DNA of 64,000 nt from Crossiella equi (GTDB lineage: Bacteria > Actinomycetota > Actinomycetes > Mycobacteriales > Pseudonocardiaceae). Shown piece by piece: positions 19,784 to 32,108 of the stretch (position 1 is its first letter; each line of letters opens with the position of its first letter). Both the position numbers and the translations under genes were made by a program. The notes under the pieces are model-generated. The model saw only the letters and a list, made by a program, of their open reading frames with translations, was not told the DNA's origin and did not search any database. Location of the stretch: positions 2,418,001 through 2,482,000 of the forward strand of contig NZ_JAGIOO010000001.1 in the NCBI RefSeq assembly GCF_017876755.1, written 5' to 3'.

Positions 19784-21269
19784 TCTCCCCGCGCGTGCGG
19801 TAGAAACCGCCCGTGGCCGAGGAGTGGATCTCCGACACCAGGTAGCGCGCGCCCGGCACCCGGATGCCCTTCGGGAACTGCACGGCCCGGGTGCGGTCGT
19901 AGCCCTCGGACACCACGTGCACGCGCAGCCGCCCGCCCTGCTGCACACACTCCACCACGATGCCGCCCAAGCCCGTGCCGCCCAAGCCCGTGCCGCCCAG
20001 GCCCACACCCGTCAGGCCGCCACTGCTCATGGGCATGCTCGTCAGCGTCACCTCGGCCACCGTCTCCACCTCGTCGGTGGCCTCCACCCGCTGCCAGCCG
20101 TCGGCCTTGATGTCCGCGCGCGGCGGCAGCTGGCCCTGTTCGGCGGCGTGCACGGCGGCCGGGCTCGCGTCCACACACACCAGCGAGCCGTCCGTGGTCA
20201 CCAGGTAGAGGCGGTCGTCGCGGTACTGCATCGAGTACGCCGAGCCACAGCCGGTGCCCAGCTTCCACAGCCGGGTGCCGTCCGCGGCGAAGCAGTAGAC
20301 GGAGGAATGGTTGTCGCCCGCGAACACGTACGCGCCATCCGGCGAGGTGGCGCAGGAGAACACCGGGGCGTCGCAGTGGTAGCGCGCCGTCTCGGCACCG
20401 GTGGCCTTGTCAAGCCGGTGCACCCAGCCGTTGGAGGTGCCCGCGTACACCGAGGCGCGCTCCTGCCAGCCGAACAGCACCGCGCCCGCGGTGTTGGTGT
20501 GCCACACCGGATCCCCGGTGCGGGAGGTGTAGTGCGTGACGCCGCCGGTGTGCCCGTGGAAGACGCCCTCGGGCGCGCAGCGCACCATCCAGCCGCTGCT
20601 GCCACCACTCGGCCGGGCCCACTGGAACTCGTCCTCGTGGTCCACTGTGGTCACCCGGCCCTGCTGGTCGGACACCCCGAGCACGCCGTCGTGGATGTCC
20701 AGCCAGTAGATGTCCACGTCGCTGGCGATCTCGTAGGCCACCCTCGGCACCTTGCCGCCCAGGTCGTACACCCGGCCGTCGTCACAGCCCGCGTAGATCC
20801 AGTAGTCGTCGGCCACGATGCACTTCACGCCGTCGGGCAGGCCGAACCGGCCGGTGACCTGACCGTCCAGGGTCAGGGTGAACACGTCGCCGCGCTCGTT
20901 GCCCACCCACGCGGTGTCCTCGCCGATGAAGATGCCGAACGCGGCCGCGCCGGAGGAGAACCGCCACAGCACCGGTGCCTGGCGCGCGGTCGAGCGGGTG
21001 CTGGTGATCTGCCGCCGCGTCACCGGCCGCCGCTGGCGCACGCCCTTCACCGCCGGGGCGTAGCCCTTGCGCACCTTCTCGCCGATCTTCTTCTCCGCGG
21101 CCTTGACCGCCTTGCCCGCGTCCGGGTAGCTCGTGCTGCGCACCGTGCCCGGCTCGCCGATGCGGCCGTAGGAGATCGTCACGTCGGTGCCGGCCACGGT
21201 CACCTCGTAGAACTTGTGCGAACCCCCACCGGCCTCGGACAGCTCGAGGTACGTGGTGCCAGCGGTCAT
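19767..21269 (-). CDS. WGR-domain protein with beta-propeller (PQQ/WD40-like) repeats
   Basis: 500 residues. Residues 1-80 form a WGR domain ([20 protein letters not shown] ... GYAPAVKG); WGR domains occur in PARPs and MolR-type proteins and bind nucleic acid in PARP. A basic linker leads to a propeller of about seven blades with [15 protein letters not shown] and LWKLGTG type strands (about 105-400). Near residue 430 is a GLGGT triple repeat, and a C-terminal beta-rich domain follows ([11 protein letters not shown] ... [10 protein letters not shown]). ATG at 21269 has GGGGGAGAG upstream. No catalytic residues seen; an adaptor or sensor is likely. The macro-domain gene at 27719 may be functionally related through ADP-ribose (speculative). 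Confidence 0.82.
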   Translation of the reverse strand: MTAGTTYLELSEAGGGSHKFYEVTVAGTDVTISYGRIGEPGTVRSTSYPDAGKAVKAAEKKIGEKVRKGYAPAVKGVRQRRPVTRRQITSTRSTARQAPVLWRFSSGAAAFGIFIGEDTAWVGNERGDVFTLTLDGQVTGRFGLPDGVKCIVADDYWIYAGCDDGRVYDLGGKVPRVAYEIASDVDIYWLDIHDGVLGVSDQQGRVTTVDHEDEFQWARPSGGSSGWMVRCAPEGVFHGHTGGVTHYTSRTGDPVWHTNTAGAVLFGWQERASVYAGTSNGWVHRLDKATGAETARYHCDAPVFSCATSPDGAYVFAGDNHSSVYCFAADGTRLWKLGTGCGSAYSMQYRDDRLYLVTTDGSLVCVDASPAAVHAAEQGQLPPRADIKADGWQRVEATDEVETVAEVTLTSMPMSSGGLTGVGLGGTGLGGTGLGGIVVECVQQGGRLRVHVVSEGYDRTRAVQFPKGIRVPGARYLVSEIHSSATGGFYRTRGEIRRLR

Positions 21270-21416
21270 CGTCTCTCCCCCAGGGAGGCCTCGGTGGAGG
21301 CCGTGGTCCGGAACGAAGATCACGCTATCGGGTGGCACCGACAATCCGGGCGGGGTTCGAACGGCGGCGGGGCCGCCCCTGCCGGAGCGGCCCCGCCGTC
21401 ACACCACGTTCGCCGG

Positions 21417-25052
<3,636 letters not shown>

Positions 25053-25056
25053 CAGT

Positions 25057-25150
25057 GCACCTCCCGAAGTCTGGGAGGCGCCCTTGGTACGGGTGGAACG
25101 GGATCGAGCGTGGCGGGTCAGACCCGGACCCGTTGCAGCGCCTCTCGACC
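25057..25150 (-). promoter_or_regulatory. S-adenosylhomocysteine (SAH) riboswitch controlling metH translation
   Basis: The minus-strand leader has a 7-bp P1 helix (GGUCGAG at 25150-25144 with CUCGAUC at 25108-25102), the conserved GGCGCUGCAAC core, a GGGUC/GACCC hairpin, and a pseudoknot partner: GAGGCGCU (25144-25137) pairs with GGCGCCUC (25082-25075). In competition, GCGCCUCCC (25081-25073) pairs with GGGAGGUGC (25065-25057) and buries the metH ribosome site. Ligand binding should therefore free the site, an ON switch as known for SAH riboswitches. Confidence 0.85.
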
Positions 25151-25159
25151 TTGCACAAA

Positions 25160-25165
25160 AGGGTA
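25160..25165 (-). promoter_or_regulatory. Probable metH -10 box
   Basis: TACCCT on the minus strand, placing the start site a few bases before the riboswitch P1 helix. No clear -35 hexamer is seen. Confidence 0.4.
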
Positions 25166-25229
25166 CCGAAAACCCCCGCCCCCGGCGCGAGCCACATCAA
25201 CCGTCCCAATACCCGGAACGAGACGCCCT

Positions 25230-25247
25230 GGTTCACATTGTGGAACC
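25230..25247. promoter_or_regulatory. Imperfect palindrome upstream of metH
   Basis: GGTTC-N8-GAACC, 65 bp upstream of the metH -10 box, in the gap between metH and the VOC gene. Possible operator; no regulator identified. Confidence 0.25.
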
Positions 25248-25310
25248 CGCGCCCCGCCCGGCACTCCGATCCCGGGGACGACCAGGCGGGACGCGTTCCT
25301 GACCCGACGA

Positions 25311-25721
25311 TCAGCCACCCGCCCCGGCGATGTTCACCATCCAGGAGATACCGAACTTGTCGACGAAGGACCCGAACTCATCGCCCCACATCTGCTTCTC
25401 CAGAGGCACCGTCACACTGCCCCCGTCGGCGAGCCCGTCGAAGAGCCGGTGCAACTCCGCCGAGTCATCCCCGTTGAGACACAGCGACACGTTGTCACCC
25501 ATGGTGTGACTCATCCCAGCGGGCGCGTCCGCCCCCATGATCGTGAGCCCAGCCTCGGTCTCCAGCTGCGAATGCATGATCTTGTCCGCGTCCTCCCCCT
25601 GTCCCCCGAAGTCCCCAAAGGTGTTCATGTTGAGAGTCCCCCCGAGCACCGACTGGTAGAACTCCATGGCCTCCCGGGCCCGATCCCCGAAGTTGATGTA
25701 CGGATTCAGTCGTGTGGCCAC
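25311..25721 (-). CDS. VOC-superfamily (PhnB-like) protein
   Basis: 136 residues, vicinal-oxygen-chelate fold of the PhnB/DUF1338-like 3-demethylubiquinone-9-methyltransferase-like type: LNPYINFGDRAREAMEFYQ, the LGG turn, MHSQLETEAG and the C-terminal WGDEFGSFVDKFGISWMVN. No enzymatic activity can be assigned. GTG at 25721 has a perfect AAGGAGG 6 bases upstream; a longer start at 25736 would place that site inside the gene. It follows metH's leader on the same strand but lies upstream of it with its own spacer. Confidence 0.85.
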   Translation of the reverse strand: MATRLNPYINFGDRAREAMEFYQSVLGGTLNMNTFGDFGGQGEDADKIMHSQLETEAGLTIMGADAPAGMSHTMGDNVSLCLNGDDSAELHRLFDGLADGGSVTVPLEKQMWGDEFGSFVDKFGISWMVNIAGAGG

Positions 25722-25841
25722 AACGGCCTCCTTCACGAACGGCGGACCCGGATCCTCACACCCAGACCAACACCCAACAACCGCAGTGACCGGATCGTGA
25801 GGCCATTACCTGGACCTGTTCGGGTGATCCCATGTCCAGAG

Positions 25842-25865
25842 CTGATCTCGCACAATCGAGATCAG
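25842..25865. repeat. Perfect inverted repeat adjoining the ribosome site of the beta-family gene
   Basis: CTGATCTCG-CACAAT-CGAGATCAG, 9-bp arms, 6-bp spacer. Its right arm touches the GGGAGGAG ribosome site. It may be an operator (the spacer CACAAT could be a -10 box) or an mRNA hairpin next to the ribosome site. Confidence 0.5.
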
Positions 25866-25874
25866 GGAGGAGAC

Positions 25875-26975
25875 ATGTCCGATGATCAGCTGGTGGTGTG
25901 CCTGAAGAGCAAGATGGGCGAGTTGGAGGCACTCAAGCACCTGGAGCAGGACTTCGGGAACGTGACCGTCATGGTCGAGTTGCTCGACTCAGTGAGCGAT
26001 GGGGGTAAACTCTTATTTCCCAGGCTAGTGGATGCGGTGAAACGATCGTTCCAACTAGGCAAGACGCTATGGATCGACACCAGCCGCCTCACCGGGAATA
26101 GCCCGCTCTCTCACCACGCGGGAGGCCCACTGCAGTTCGTGGACAGCAGACTGGAAGACGAGCTGATCAAAGAATTCGGCCTGTACTCGACGGAAATGCC
26201 TCCCTTCACCCCGGTTGTCCCAGACGCAGCCAGTGACGACCTCCTGGCCACGGTGCGCAGCCTGATCACGCATCAGCACCGCGAGGTCGTGGTTCGCCTC
26301 CACGAACCGACCCTCAGCCCTGAAGAGCAACTGCGCCGACTCGAACGAATCCGGCGGGCAACAAGAATTGAGACGACGCACCTGCACGTGGTGATCGACG
26401 TCGGCTATCTGGAACACACGACACCGGAACTCGTCACCCAGGTCACGACGATAGCCTCAAAGATCAGTACGGCCCTGGCCCCCAGGACAGTCTCCGTGCT
26501 GGCCGGGTCTGTGCCGAGGTCCCGTGTCCACTTCACCACTCACCTGCGCGAACGCCCCGAGGTCACACTGTGGCAGGACGTGTGTGCACAGAGCAGAGAT
26601 GTGGCGGTGCACTACGGGGACTACGGGGTAGCGCATCCCGTCCCTTCATTGGAGACCGGCTCTCAACCGCGGCCTCCCTACCCTTACCTGTCCTACACGG
26701 TGCCACACAGGACGATCGAACTCCGACGCAAGCCCAAAGACCCCGCCGATGCCAGCGACTCGAGCTCAGCGAATGATGCGTTCATCGACATCGCGGAAGA
26801 GTTGACAGGACGAGAAGAATTCGCCGGTGAGCACTACTCCTGGGGCGACCAGGAGTTGATTCGGTGCGGCACCAGGCGGCCGGGGAACGGATACGGAATC
26901 GCATCGAAGTGGGTGGCTCTGGCCACCTCTCACCACATCGGGCACTTGGCTCGCCGACCTGCCGCGGAGCGGTAG
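25875..26975 (+). CDS. Beta-family protein (Pfam Beta_protein type)
   Basis: 366 residues. The family start is recognisable ([14 protein letters not shown], usually LKGKxGELxAL in this family), followed by alternating strands and helices and a central [10 protein letters not shown] segment. The fold is likely a TIM-barrel-like or related domain; molecular function is not known. Such genes sit in variable, often phage- or defence-associated regions. ATG with GGGAGGAG upstream. Codon use is atypical for this genome: a TTA Leu codon at 26013, plus ATA and AGA codons, which supports horizontal transfer. A perfect palindrome precedes the gene. RNase HI follows 32 bp downstream. Confidence 0.72.
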   Translation: MSDDQLVVCLKSKMGELEALKHLEQDFGNVTVMVELLDSVSDGGKLLFPRLVDAVKRSFQLGKTLWIDTSRLTGNSPLSHHAGGPLQFVDSRLEDELIKEFGLYSTEMPPFTPVVPDAASDDLLATVRSLITHQHREVVVRLHEPTLSPEEQLRRLERIRRATRIETTHLHVVIDVGYLEHTTPELVTQVTTIASKISTALAPRTVSVLAGSVPRSRVHFTTHLRERPEVTLWQDVCAQSRDVAVHYGDYGVAHPVPSLETGSQPRPPYPYLSYTVPHRTIELRRKPKDPADASDSSSANDAFIDIAEELTGREEFAGEHYSWGDQELIRCGTRRPGNGYGIASKWVALATSHHIGHLARRPAAER

Positions 26976-27007
26976 GTACTGTCCAGCACAAGGGTATCGT
27001 CCAACGC

Positions 27008-27478
27008 GTGGCCCAGGGGAACAGCGACCGGATCGTGGAGATCTACACCGACGGGGCGTGCAGCGGGAACCCCGGGCCCGGGGGGTGGGGTGCGGTGTTG
27101 CGGTACGGGCAGCACGAGAAGGAGATCTGCGGTGGCGAGCCCGGGACCACCACGAACAACCGGATGGAGCTCATGGCGCCCATCAGCGCGCTGGAGGGCC
27201 TGACGCGGCCGTCCGTGGTGCACATCTACACCGACAGCAGCTACGTGCGGAATGGCGTCACCGCCTGGATGGCCAAGTGGATCCGCAACGGCTGGCTCAC
27301 CAGCAACCGGGAACCCGTGAAGAACGTGGACCTGTGGCAGCGGTTGGAGGCCGCCGCGAAGCCGCACCAGGTCGAGTGGCACTGGGTGAAGGGGCACGCC
27401 GGGCACCCGGAGAACGAGCGAGCGGACCGGCTGGCCCTGCGGGGTATGCAGGAGGCACTCGGGGTCTCCCCCGGCTGA
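27008..27478 (+). CDS. rnhA: Ribonuclease HI
   Basis: 156 residues, normal RNase HI length. Catalytic acids lie in [42 protein letters not shown] and [15 protein letters not shown] (H and D), and the basic protrusion [19 protein letters not shown] is present as in E. coli. It removes RNA from RNA:DNA hybrids. The GTG at 27008 follows TATCGT (26995-27000) by 7 bp, a leaderless start; the earlier in-frame ATG lies inside the preceding gene. It is the second RNase HI in the window and probably the housekeeping copy. Confidence 0.93.
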   Translation: MAQGNSDRIVEIYTDGACSGNPGPGGWGAVLRYGQHEKEICGGEPGTTTNNRMELMAPISALEGLTRPSVVHIYTDSSYVRNGVTAWMAKWIRNGWLTSNREPVKNVDLWQRLEAAAKPHQVEWHWVKGHAGHPENERADRLALRGMQEALGVSPG

Positions 27479-27718
27479 CGGCTCCGGCCCGCGTGGTCGG
27501 GCAGGCCGGGCTGGCGGGCCGGGACGGGCAGGCCTGGGCGTGGAAGCCAGTGCGGTCGGGGTATGTCGTGGTGCGCCCGAGCGGGGTCATGCGGCGGGCG
27601 GCGCGCAGTGGCCGACGGCTCACCGCGGCCGGGCGGCTCTGGGCTGGCGGAGTGGCAGTGGGACGGGGCGGCTCTGGTCGAGGCCGGGTTCGGTGGCTGT
27701 CGCTTCGCCGGGAGGTGG

Positions 27719-28228
27719 TCAGGGCTGGGCGGCCAGGGCCCTGGTCAGGGCCTCGTGGGTTGCCTGGTCGAAGGCGATCAGGCGGATCGCCGTCACCTTG
27801 GTCGGGGTGGTGGACAGGGTGGTGACCGCGATCCGGGCCGCCTCGTCCAGGGGGTAGCCGTAGCTGCCGGTGGCGATGGCCGGGAAAGCGATCGTGCGAA
27901 CGTCCAGGGTGTCGGCCAGGCTGAGGGTGTTGCGGTAGCAGGCGGTCAGGGTGGCTTGTTCGTCGTCGGTGCCGCCCTGCCAGAGCGGGCCCACCGTGTG
28001 GAGGATGTGGGTGGTGTTCCGGGCGAGGTCGAAGGCGGGGGTGGCCACCGCTTCGCCCGGGGCGCAGGGGGCCAGTTTCGCGGCCGCTTCGGCCAGGGCT
28101 GGGCCCGCCGCCCGGTGGATCGCGCCGTCCACTCCGGCGCCGCCCAGGAGGGATTCGTTGGCGGCCGTGACGATCGCGTCCACCCGTTGGGTTGTGATGT
28201 CGCCTTGGACCACTTCCAGTACCGGCAT
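27719..28228 (-). CDS. Macro-domain protein (ADP-ribose hydrolase/binder)
   Basis: 169 residues, almost entirely one macro domain of the YmdB/MacroD type: VVQGDITTQRVDAIVTAANE, the GGAGVDGAIHRAAGP loop, GEAVATPAF, HTVGPLW and AIATGSYGYPLDEAARIA. The Asn in AANE and the GGxGVDGAIH loop are the features of enzymes that remove O-acetyl-ADP-ribose or mono-ADP-ribose. ATG at 28228; a weak CACACT box lies 7 bp upstream. It is divergent from the helicase gene across 118 bp. Cellular target unknown. Confidence 0.93.
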   Translation of the reverse strand: MPVLEVVQGDITTQRVDAIVTAANESLLGGAGVDGAIHRAAGPALAEAAAKLAPCAPGEAVATPAFDLARNTTHILHTVGPLWQGGTDDEQATLTACYRNTLSLADTLDVRTIAFPAIATGSYGYPLDEAARIAVTTLSTTPTKVTAIRLIAFDQATHEALTRALAAQP

Positions 28229-28346
28229 GGTTCGCAGTGTGGTCCCGGTCGGCGGGGTTGGGGTGGGTGTTCGCGGTGGGCGTACGGGGTTCCGGCAAGC
28301 GGGTGAGGGGCTCGGTTCGCGGGGGCTGGGGGCGTAGGTTGGGGGG

Positions 28347-30218
28347 ATGGATCGTGGGGGGTTGGGGGCTGCCCGGCGACGGGTTGTGGGGGCGCTGCGG
28401 GAGCTCGCCGGGGCTGGTGGGCGGGACGGGTGGGTGTTCGTGCGGCACGAGCCCGTTGCCGGGGAGCCGCTCGGGTACCTGGTTGCCCCGCGTGGGGTGT
28501 TCGCCGTCGTGGTCGCCGACGGGGTGCCTGAGGATGCCGAGCTCGGGCGGGTCGTGCTGCACGCCGAGCAGCGGTGTGGCGGGATCGTCGGGCCCCGCGG
28601 GCAGGTGTTGGCCCGCAGTGCCGTGCACCTCGCCGTGGTGCTCACCGGGGATCTCGACGAGGTGCCCGGGCGGGGGCTCGGGCAGGTCATCACCGAGGGG
28701 CGGGTCGCGGAGCTGTTCCGGGCGGACCGGGCGCAGCTCGACGCCGCGCTCATCGCCTCCGTCGGGGCGCAGCTCGGGGAGCGGCTCAGCCAGTACCAGC
28801 GGGTCCAGGCCGTCGAGGAGCCGACCGGCGCCCTGATCGCGGCCGAGGACGTCGTCGAGGACCAGGTCCAGGTCGCGCAGCGGGGTGGGTTCGAGAGCTG
28901 GCTGACGTTCCTGCACCCGCAGCAGCAGGCCGTGGTCAGCCGCAACTACGGGGGGCCCGCGCGGATCAGCGGGCCCGCCGGGACCGGGAAGACCGTGGTC
29001 GCGCTGCACCGGCTGCGCTACCTCGCGCGGCGCAGCACCGGGCCGCTGCTGTTCACCACCTTCGTGCGCACCTTGCCGCTGGTGCACAAGGCCTCCTTCG
29101 AGCGGCTCGCGCCCGAGCTCGCCGACCGGGTGCGGTTCACCAACCTGCACGCCTGGGCACGGGAGTTCCTGCGGTCGCGGGGGCATGAGGTGACCGTCCA
29201 CAGTGGGCAGTCCGAGACCGCGTTCAGCCGGGCCTGGATGGCGAACCGGGAGGCGTTGCGGGAGATCGAGGGCAAGGTCGGGTACTGGCGCACCGAGGTG
29301 GACCGCGTGATCAAGGGGCGCGGGGTGACCAGCCTGGCCGAGTACCAGCGCACCAGCAGGCGCGGGCGCGGGCTGCCCCTGGACGGCGCGCGGCGCGAGC
29401 GGGTCTGGGCGCTGTTCCAGAGCTACCAGCGCTGCCTGGCCGAACGCGGGCTGCACGACCACAACGACGTGATCAGCCTGGCCCTGGCCGAGCTGCGGCG
29501 TGAACCGCACCGGCCGCCCTACGCCGCGGTCGTGGTGGACGAGGTCCAGGACATCACGCTCACCGGGCTGCGGCTGCTGCGCGAGCTGGCCGGGGACGGG
29601 CCCAACCGGCTGCTGCTGGTCGGCGACGGCCAGCAGCAGGTCTACCCCGGTGGCTGGCGGCTGTCCGACGCCGGGATCCCGGTGCAGGGGCGCGGCGAGG
29701 TGCTGCGCGTGAACTACCGCAACCGCGCCAACGTGCTCGGCTTCGCCCGCCGGTTCGACGCCACCAACCGCGTGGACGACCTGGACGGCACCGCCGGGGT
29801 CGGGCTGCGCGAGGCGGAGTCGGCCAACGCGGGCGGCGAGGCGGTGTCCTGGCGCGGCACCGAGGCCGACCTGGGCGCGGCGCTGCGGCAGGTTCTGTCC
29901 ACTTCGGACGCACCGCCCGGCAACACCGCGGTCATCGTGTTCCACCACCGCGACCTCGACCGCTGCGTCAAGATCCTGCGGCAGGCCCGCATCCCGTTGC
30001 TGCGCCTGGACGACTACACCGGAGCCGAGGACGACCGGGTCAAGGTGGGCACCGTGCACCGCGCCAAGGGGCTGGACTTCCAGGCGGTGCTGGTGGCCGA
30101 GTTCCCGGACGAGGGCGCTGAGGACGAGGAGCAGCGCGAGCTGCGCGCCCGGCAGCAGCTGGTCGCCGCCACCCGGGCCCGTGACTTCCTGTGGTGGGGA
30201 GTCGTCGAGCCCGGGTGA
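28347..30218 (+). CDS. UvrD/Rep-like superfamily 1 helicase with novel N-terminal region
   Basis: 623 residues. Residues 1-195 are a non-helicase region without a family I recognise. The SF1 core follows: Walker A GPAGTGKTVVALH, motif II VVVDEVQDI, motif III LLLVGDGQQQVYPGG, motif IV-like VNYRN and motifs V/VI GTVHRAKGLDFQAVLV and LVAATRARDFLWW. It is shorter than UvrD/PcrA and lacks large 1B/2B insertions, like the DUF2075/NERD-associated helicases. ATG follows TAGGTT by 6 bp, a leaderless start identical in form to that of the MBL gene. Role in repair or defence is inferred, not shown. Confidence 0.85.
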   Translation: MDRGGLGAARRRVVGALRELAGAGGRDGWVFVRHEPVAGEPLGYLVAPRGVFAVVVADGVPEDAELGRVVLHAEQRCGGIVGPRGQVLARSAVHLAVVLTGDLDEVPGRGLGQVITEGRVAELFRADRAQLDAALIASVGAQLGERLSQYQRVQAVEEPTGALIAAEDVVEDQVQVAQRGGFESWLTFLHPQQQAVVSRNYGGPARISGPAGTGKTVVALHRLRYLARRSTGPLLFTTFVRTLPLVHKASFERLAPELADRVRFTNLHAWAREFLRSRGHEVTVHSGQSETAFSRAWMANREALREIEGKVGYWRTEVDRVIKGRGVTSLAEYQRTSRRGRGLPLDGARRERVWALFQSYQRCLAERGLHDHNDVISLALAELRREPHRPPYAAVVVDEVQDITLTGLRLLRELAGDGPNRLLLVGDGQQQVYPGGWRLSDAGIPVQGRGEVLRVNYRNRANVLGFARRFDATNRVDDLDGTAGVGLREAESANAGGEAVSWRGTEADLGAALRQVLSTSDAPPGNTAVIVFHHRDLDRCVKILRQARIPLLRLDDYTGAEDDRVKVGTVHRAKGLDFQAVLVAEFPDEGAEDEEQRELRARQQLVAATRARDFLWWGVVEPG

Positions 30219-30224
30219 ACCGGG

Positions 30225-30749
30225 TCAGGCCAGCGGCGCCAGGCGGCGGTCGGTGCCGTCGTTGAGGTACTTGCGGGTGATGCGTTCCCGCTCGATCCTC
30301 TCCCACGTGTCGGTCAGGCCGGACAGCCAGCGGGCCACCGCGAGGGCCACCTGGGTGGGTGGGACGCCGTCGCCGCTGGGTGGGTTGGCCAGGTCCAGGG
30401 GGGCGGGGAGGTCCGGCCAGGTCGGGGCGGTGAAGGTGTGCGGCTGGGGCAGGGCGTCGTACTTGGCCTGGAGGGCGTCGCGTTCGGCCTCGACCGCCGC
30501 CAGGGCCGTTGCCGGATCCAGGAGCGGGACCTGGATGGCCAGGGAGGCCAGGGTTTTCGCGCCCTCGGCGGTGGCCAGGGTGCGGCGGTTCTCCAGCAGG
30601 GCGGCGATCTTGTCGCGGTCCTCGGGCGGGACCACCCAGGCGCCGGTGAGGCGGGGCATGCCGTCGTCCAGGCCCGTCTGGACGTGCCAGATCACCACGT
30701 GGCCGGGTTGGGTGTCCACGACGGCGTCGGTGCGCGGGAAGTCGGGCAT
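30225..30749 (-). CDS. Hypothetical protein
   Basis: 174 residues, soluble, no signal or membrane segment. It has a short beta-rich start (HVVIWHVQTGLDDGMP), a helical middle with a likely coiled-coil patch (ALAAVEAERDALQAKYDAL), a Pro-rich linker and a C-terminal helix rich in Arg/Glu. No family recognised. The ATG at 30749 lies 6 bp after TAGGCT on the minus strand, so a leaderless mRNA starting in the 17-bp gap behind the upstream gene is likely. Its stop is 7 bp from the convergent helicase stop. Confidence 0.65.
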   Translation of the reverse strand: MPDFPRTDAVVDTQPGHVVIWHVQTGLDDGMPRLTGAWVVPPEDRDKIAALLENRRTLATAEGAKTLASLAIQVPLLDPATALAAVEAERDALQAKYDALPQPHTFTAPTWPDLPAPLDLANPPSGDGVPPTQVALAVARWLSGLTDTWERIERERITRKYLNDGTDRRLAPLA

Positions 30750-30766
30750 GCGGCCAGCCTAGGAGG

Positions 30767-31360
30767 TCAAGCCGGTTGGTTGGCCAGCAGGTCCAGGTAG
30801 CCCGCGCTGGCCCGGAAGAGGGTGTCGGAGAAGGGTTCCAGCTTGCCCGGCTGCCAGCGGCGGGCCTCGTAGGCCTCCGTGGCCTCGCGCAGCGCCGTGT
30901 GGGCCAGTGCCAGCTCCTCGGCCTGGCGGGCGCGGTACTCCTCGGCCGACGGGGCCTGCGCGCGCACCGGCTCCGGCTTGCCCTCGGCCAGGGCCGCCAA
31001 GGCGTCCTCGTGCACGCCGTGCTCCTCGGAGAACACCAGCACCGGGCGGAGGATGTGGTGGTTCCACACCGGGGTGCGGGCCGAGCGCCAGTGGGCCTGG
31101 AACGGGTTGCGGGACATGCGGGTCAGGTTCGCCCAGTGCTGGGCGCCCTTCGGCTCGCCGAGCCACGGCACCTCGGCCGCGGGCAGGTCCACGCACACCG
31201 CGACCTCGATCAGCTCGATCTCGTGCGGGGCCTCCAGGATGGCGCCGGTGGCCCACAGCGCGGGCACCCGCAGCGGGTTGACCGGGTTCGGCTTGGCCAC
31301 CAGGTCGGCGCAGGTCTGGGCCAGGGTCTCCAGGTGGTGCACGGCGCGGGTCCACTTCAT
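30767..31360 (-). CDS. Conserved hypothetical protein
   Basis: 197 residues, soluble, starting MKWTRAVHHLETLA, with conserved-looking blocks APHEIELIEVAVCVDLPA, EVPWLGEPKGAQHWANL and FSDTLFRASAGYLDLLA. It looks like the actinobacterial DUF-type hypotheticals beginning MKWTxAVHHL, for which I know no function. The ATG at 31360 was preferred over 31369 because GAGG lies 9 bases before it. It lies between TetR and another hypothetical gene on the same strand; the gap to the TetR stop is 25 bp. Confidence 0.7.
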   Translation of the reverse strand: MKWTRAVHHLETLAQTCADLVAKPNPVNPLRVPALWATGAILEAPHEIELIEVAVCVDLPAAEVPWLGEPKGAQHWANLTRMSRNPFQAHWRSARTPVWNHHILRPVLVFSEEHGVHEDALAALAEGKPEPVRAQAPSAEEYRARQAEELALAHTALREATEAYEARRWQPGKLEPFSDTLFRASAGYLDLLANQPA

Positions 31361-31385
31361 GCCGACCATCCTCGCCGACCCCGGT

Positions 31386-32024
31386 TCAGCGCGGTGCGTA
31401 GGCCCTCAGGAACGCCGCCACGCCCGCGGTGACGCTGGTGCGCACGGCCTCCGCCGACATCGGCCGGGCGCCGACGAAGGTGAGGCGCTGCAGCTCGCCG
31501 GTGGCCAGCAGCACGAAGTGCAGGGCGGCGCGCTCCGGGTTGTCCAGGACCAGCAGGCCGCGGTCGGCGAAGGCGGCCAGGCGGCGGGCCAGGTCGGCGT
31601 AGATCTGGCGCGGGCCCTCGTCCTGCCAGGCCTCCAGCACCGCCTCGGGCACGTGGTTGACCTCGGCCTGGATCTGGCGCACCAGCGCGTAGTGCTGGTC
31701 GGAGACCTCGGTGGGCGTGCACAGGTCCAGGGCGCAGGCCAGCAGGGCCGCCGCCAGGTCCTCGGCACCGTCCAGGGTCTTGGCGAAACCGGCCAGGTGC
31801 TGGTCGCGGACCTGGGCGGTGCTCTCCAGGATGATCGACCGGAACAGGTCTTCCTTGTCCTGGAAGTGGTTGTAGATCGTGCGGGTGGACACACCGGCCT
31901 CGCGCGCGATGGAGTCGATGCTGGCGCGGGTGTAGCCGTCGCGGCCGAACACGGTGCGGGCGCCGGTCAGTATCGCGCGGCGCTTCTCCGCGGTTCCCTT
32001 GCGCGGCCTGTGGTCGGTGGTCAC
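31386..32024 (-). CDS. TetR-family transcriptional regulator
   Basis: 212 residues. N-terminal TetR HTH (about 12-60): RRAILTGARTVFGRDGYTRASIDSIAREAGVSTRTIYNHF, quoted here in parts as AILTGARTVFGRDGY and AREAGVSTRTIYNHFQDKED. The C-terminal ligand/dimer domain is of the common TetR_C type, with no ligand predictable. GTG at 32024 with GGGAAGGA 5-6 bases upstream. It is 84 bp downstream of the secreted hydrolase gene (32109-33176) on the same strand. The gap holds a 12-bp inverted repeat that includes the tetR ribosome site. Likely targets are the hydrolase gene and itself. Confidence 0.9.
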   Translation of the reverse strand: MTTDHRPRKGTAEKRRAILTGARTVFGRDGYTRASIDSIAREAGVSTRTIYNHFQDKEDLFRSIILESTAQVRDQHLAGFAKTLDGAEDLAAALLACALDLCTPTEVSDQHYALVRQIQAEVNHVPEAVLEAWQDEGPRQIYADLARRLAAFADRGLLVLDNPERAALHFVLLATGELQRLTFVGARPMSAEAVRTSVTAGVAAFLRAYAPR

Positions 32025-32030
32025 ACGCGG

Positions 32031-32080
32031 TCCTTCCCGGCGGTGCGGCTGCGAGCGTGTCAGCTTAGCGCCGGGAAGGA
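32031..32080 (-). repeat. 12-bp inverted repeat whose one arm is the tetR ribosome site
   Basis: TCCTTCCCGGCG (32031-32042) and CGCCGGGAAGGA (32069-32080) are perfectly complementary, 26 bp apart. On the minus strand the downstream arm contains GGGAAGGA, the tetR ribosome site. A TAAGCT -10-like box (32067-32062) lies in the loop, so initiation there would give an mRNA lacking the upstream arm. Confidence 0.7.
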
Positions 32081-32108
32081 CCGGGTGGCGCGGACTTCGC
32101 GGCCCGGG

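Noticed and set aside
27479-27718. Gene between RNase HI and the macro-domain gene
   Set aside because: Only Gly/Arg/Trp-rich frames without start signals; no conserved pattern.
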